This document shows positions 63,566 to 64,000 of a stretch of DNA of 64,000 nt, piece by piece. The notes below the pieces were generated by a model. The model made no database searches. It worked only from the letters and a program-made list of their open reading frames with translations, and had not been told where the DNA came from. How positions within the stretch are numbered: the stretch's first letter is position 1; the number at the start of each line of letters is the position of its first letter. Both the position numbers and the translations under genes were made by a program. This stretch comes from Paragonimus westermani (Eukaryota > Platyhelminthes > Trematoda > Plagiorchiida > Troglotrematidae): assembly GCA_008508345.1 (NCBI GenBank), contig QNGE01003234.1, positions 25,691 through 89,690 on the forward strand. The letters run 5' to 3'.

Positions 63566-64000
63566 AGGCCCTTTCAAAGATGCTGCCCGAAAGGGGGTGA
63601 AGATAAGCTGGTGGCTCCCACCAATACTCCGCTAACTAAGAACTGCTCTATCCCCCTANTAGACAATATATTGGCGGAGTTATTTGGTAAGGTATATAAA
63701 CTGGAGGCTGAACTTGCCCAACTAAAAACAAACTACGCTGTATTCGATTCCCTGAAGGAGAATCTCATCTCCCTCTCTTACATCTTCAAAGTGCCGGAAT
63801 GTCCCAACCTGGATAACTTAGAAAGCACAAGCATGTTTCTCAACACCTCGACAACAGCAAACACAAAACGGATGCGTTGCACATATAATGCCATCGTATT
63901 CACTGTACCAGATATGCTTCACCTCGATGGCATTAAAAAGCTACTCACGAGGATCACTAATATAGACCCTACATCTTATACCTGCATTCGTCTCCGCAAG
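63566..64000 (+). CDS. Partial open frame with a predicted coiled coil, runs off the window
   Basis: From the TGA at 63563 to the window end, 145 codons stay open. The frame contains NILAELFGKVYKLEAELAQL (63665-63724) and VFDSLKENLISLSYIFKVPE, with heptad-like Leu spacing that suggests a coiled coil. It then runs NTKRMRCTYNAIVFTVPDML and KKLLTRITNIDPTSYTCIRL, ending exactly at 64000. The unknown base at 63659 lies in codon NTA, which cannot be a stop. No in-frame ATG starts the frame, so the true start is upstream in another frame or in an earlier exon. A coiled coil followed by a compact domain resembles ORF1 of some non-LTR retrotransposons, but I cannot confirm that. Confidence 0.4.

Overview
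This is eukaryotic DNA, most likely from a digenean trematode (fluke). Three things suggest this: one conserved gene split by very small introns of 36-46 nt; a repeat load of CsRn1-type and other Ty3/gypsy LTR retrotransposons, Penelope-like elements (PLEs) and RTE/CR1-type LINE fragments; and a tRNA-derived SINE carrying a hammerhead ribozyme like Schistosoma SM-alpha. The organism is an inference from these families, not a direct identification.

The only complete host gene I can defend is O-GlcNAc transferase (ogt) on the minus strand, 26754 to 22976. It has seven coding exons that join in frame to 1037 codons plus a stop, with the N-terminal TPR superhelix and both halves of the GT41 catalytic region. 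A second host gene may be represented by one 3'-terminal coding exon at 2985-3249 (+), which I cannot name.

Layout. 1-8.9 kb: mostly unassigned DNA, the possible terminal exon and a LINE 3' end (6.3-6.9 kb). 8.98-10.1 kb: two tandem copies of a 556-bp MITE-like element; a third, inverted copy lies at 21.15-21.71 kb. 10.8-11.5 kb: a foldback repeat. 14.7-17.0 kb: a decayed PLE with reverse transcriptase (RT) and GIY-YIG endonuclease. 23.0-26.8 kb: ogt. 28.6-38.1 kb: several broken CsRn1-like gypsy copies in the plus orientation, with LTR fragments. 39.26-40.26 kb: a 1-kb palindrome whose inner boundary coincides with an N. 44.6-48.7 kb: opposed PLE 3' ends around the SINE, plus a LINE endonuclease fragment. 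49.4-50.2 kb: another gypsy pol end followed by an LTR. 56.0-62.5 kb: two different gypsy remnants meeting tail to tail near 59.1 kb. 63.57-64.0 kb: an open frame with a coiled coil that runs off the window.

The transposon ORFs are nearly all interrupted by frameshifts and stops, often with catalytic residues lost, so this looks like old intergenic repeat DNA around one conserved gene. Exceptions in age are the MITE copies and the palindrome arms, which are almost identical to one another. The most interesting thread is the recurrence of hammerhead-like ribozyme motifs at PLE ends and in the SINE. I found no sign of a gene cluster, operon, CRISPR array or prokaryotic system.
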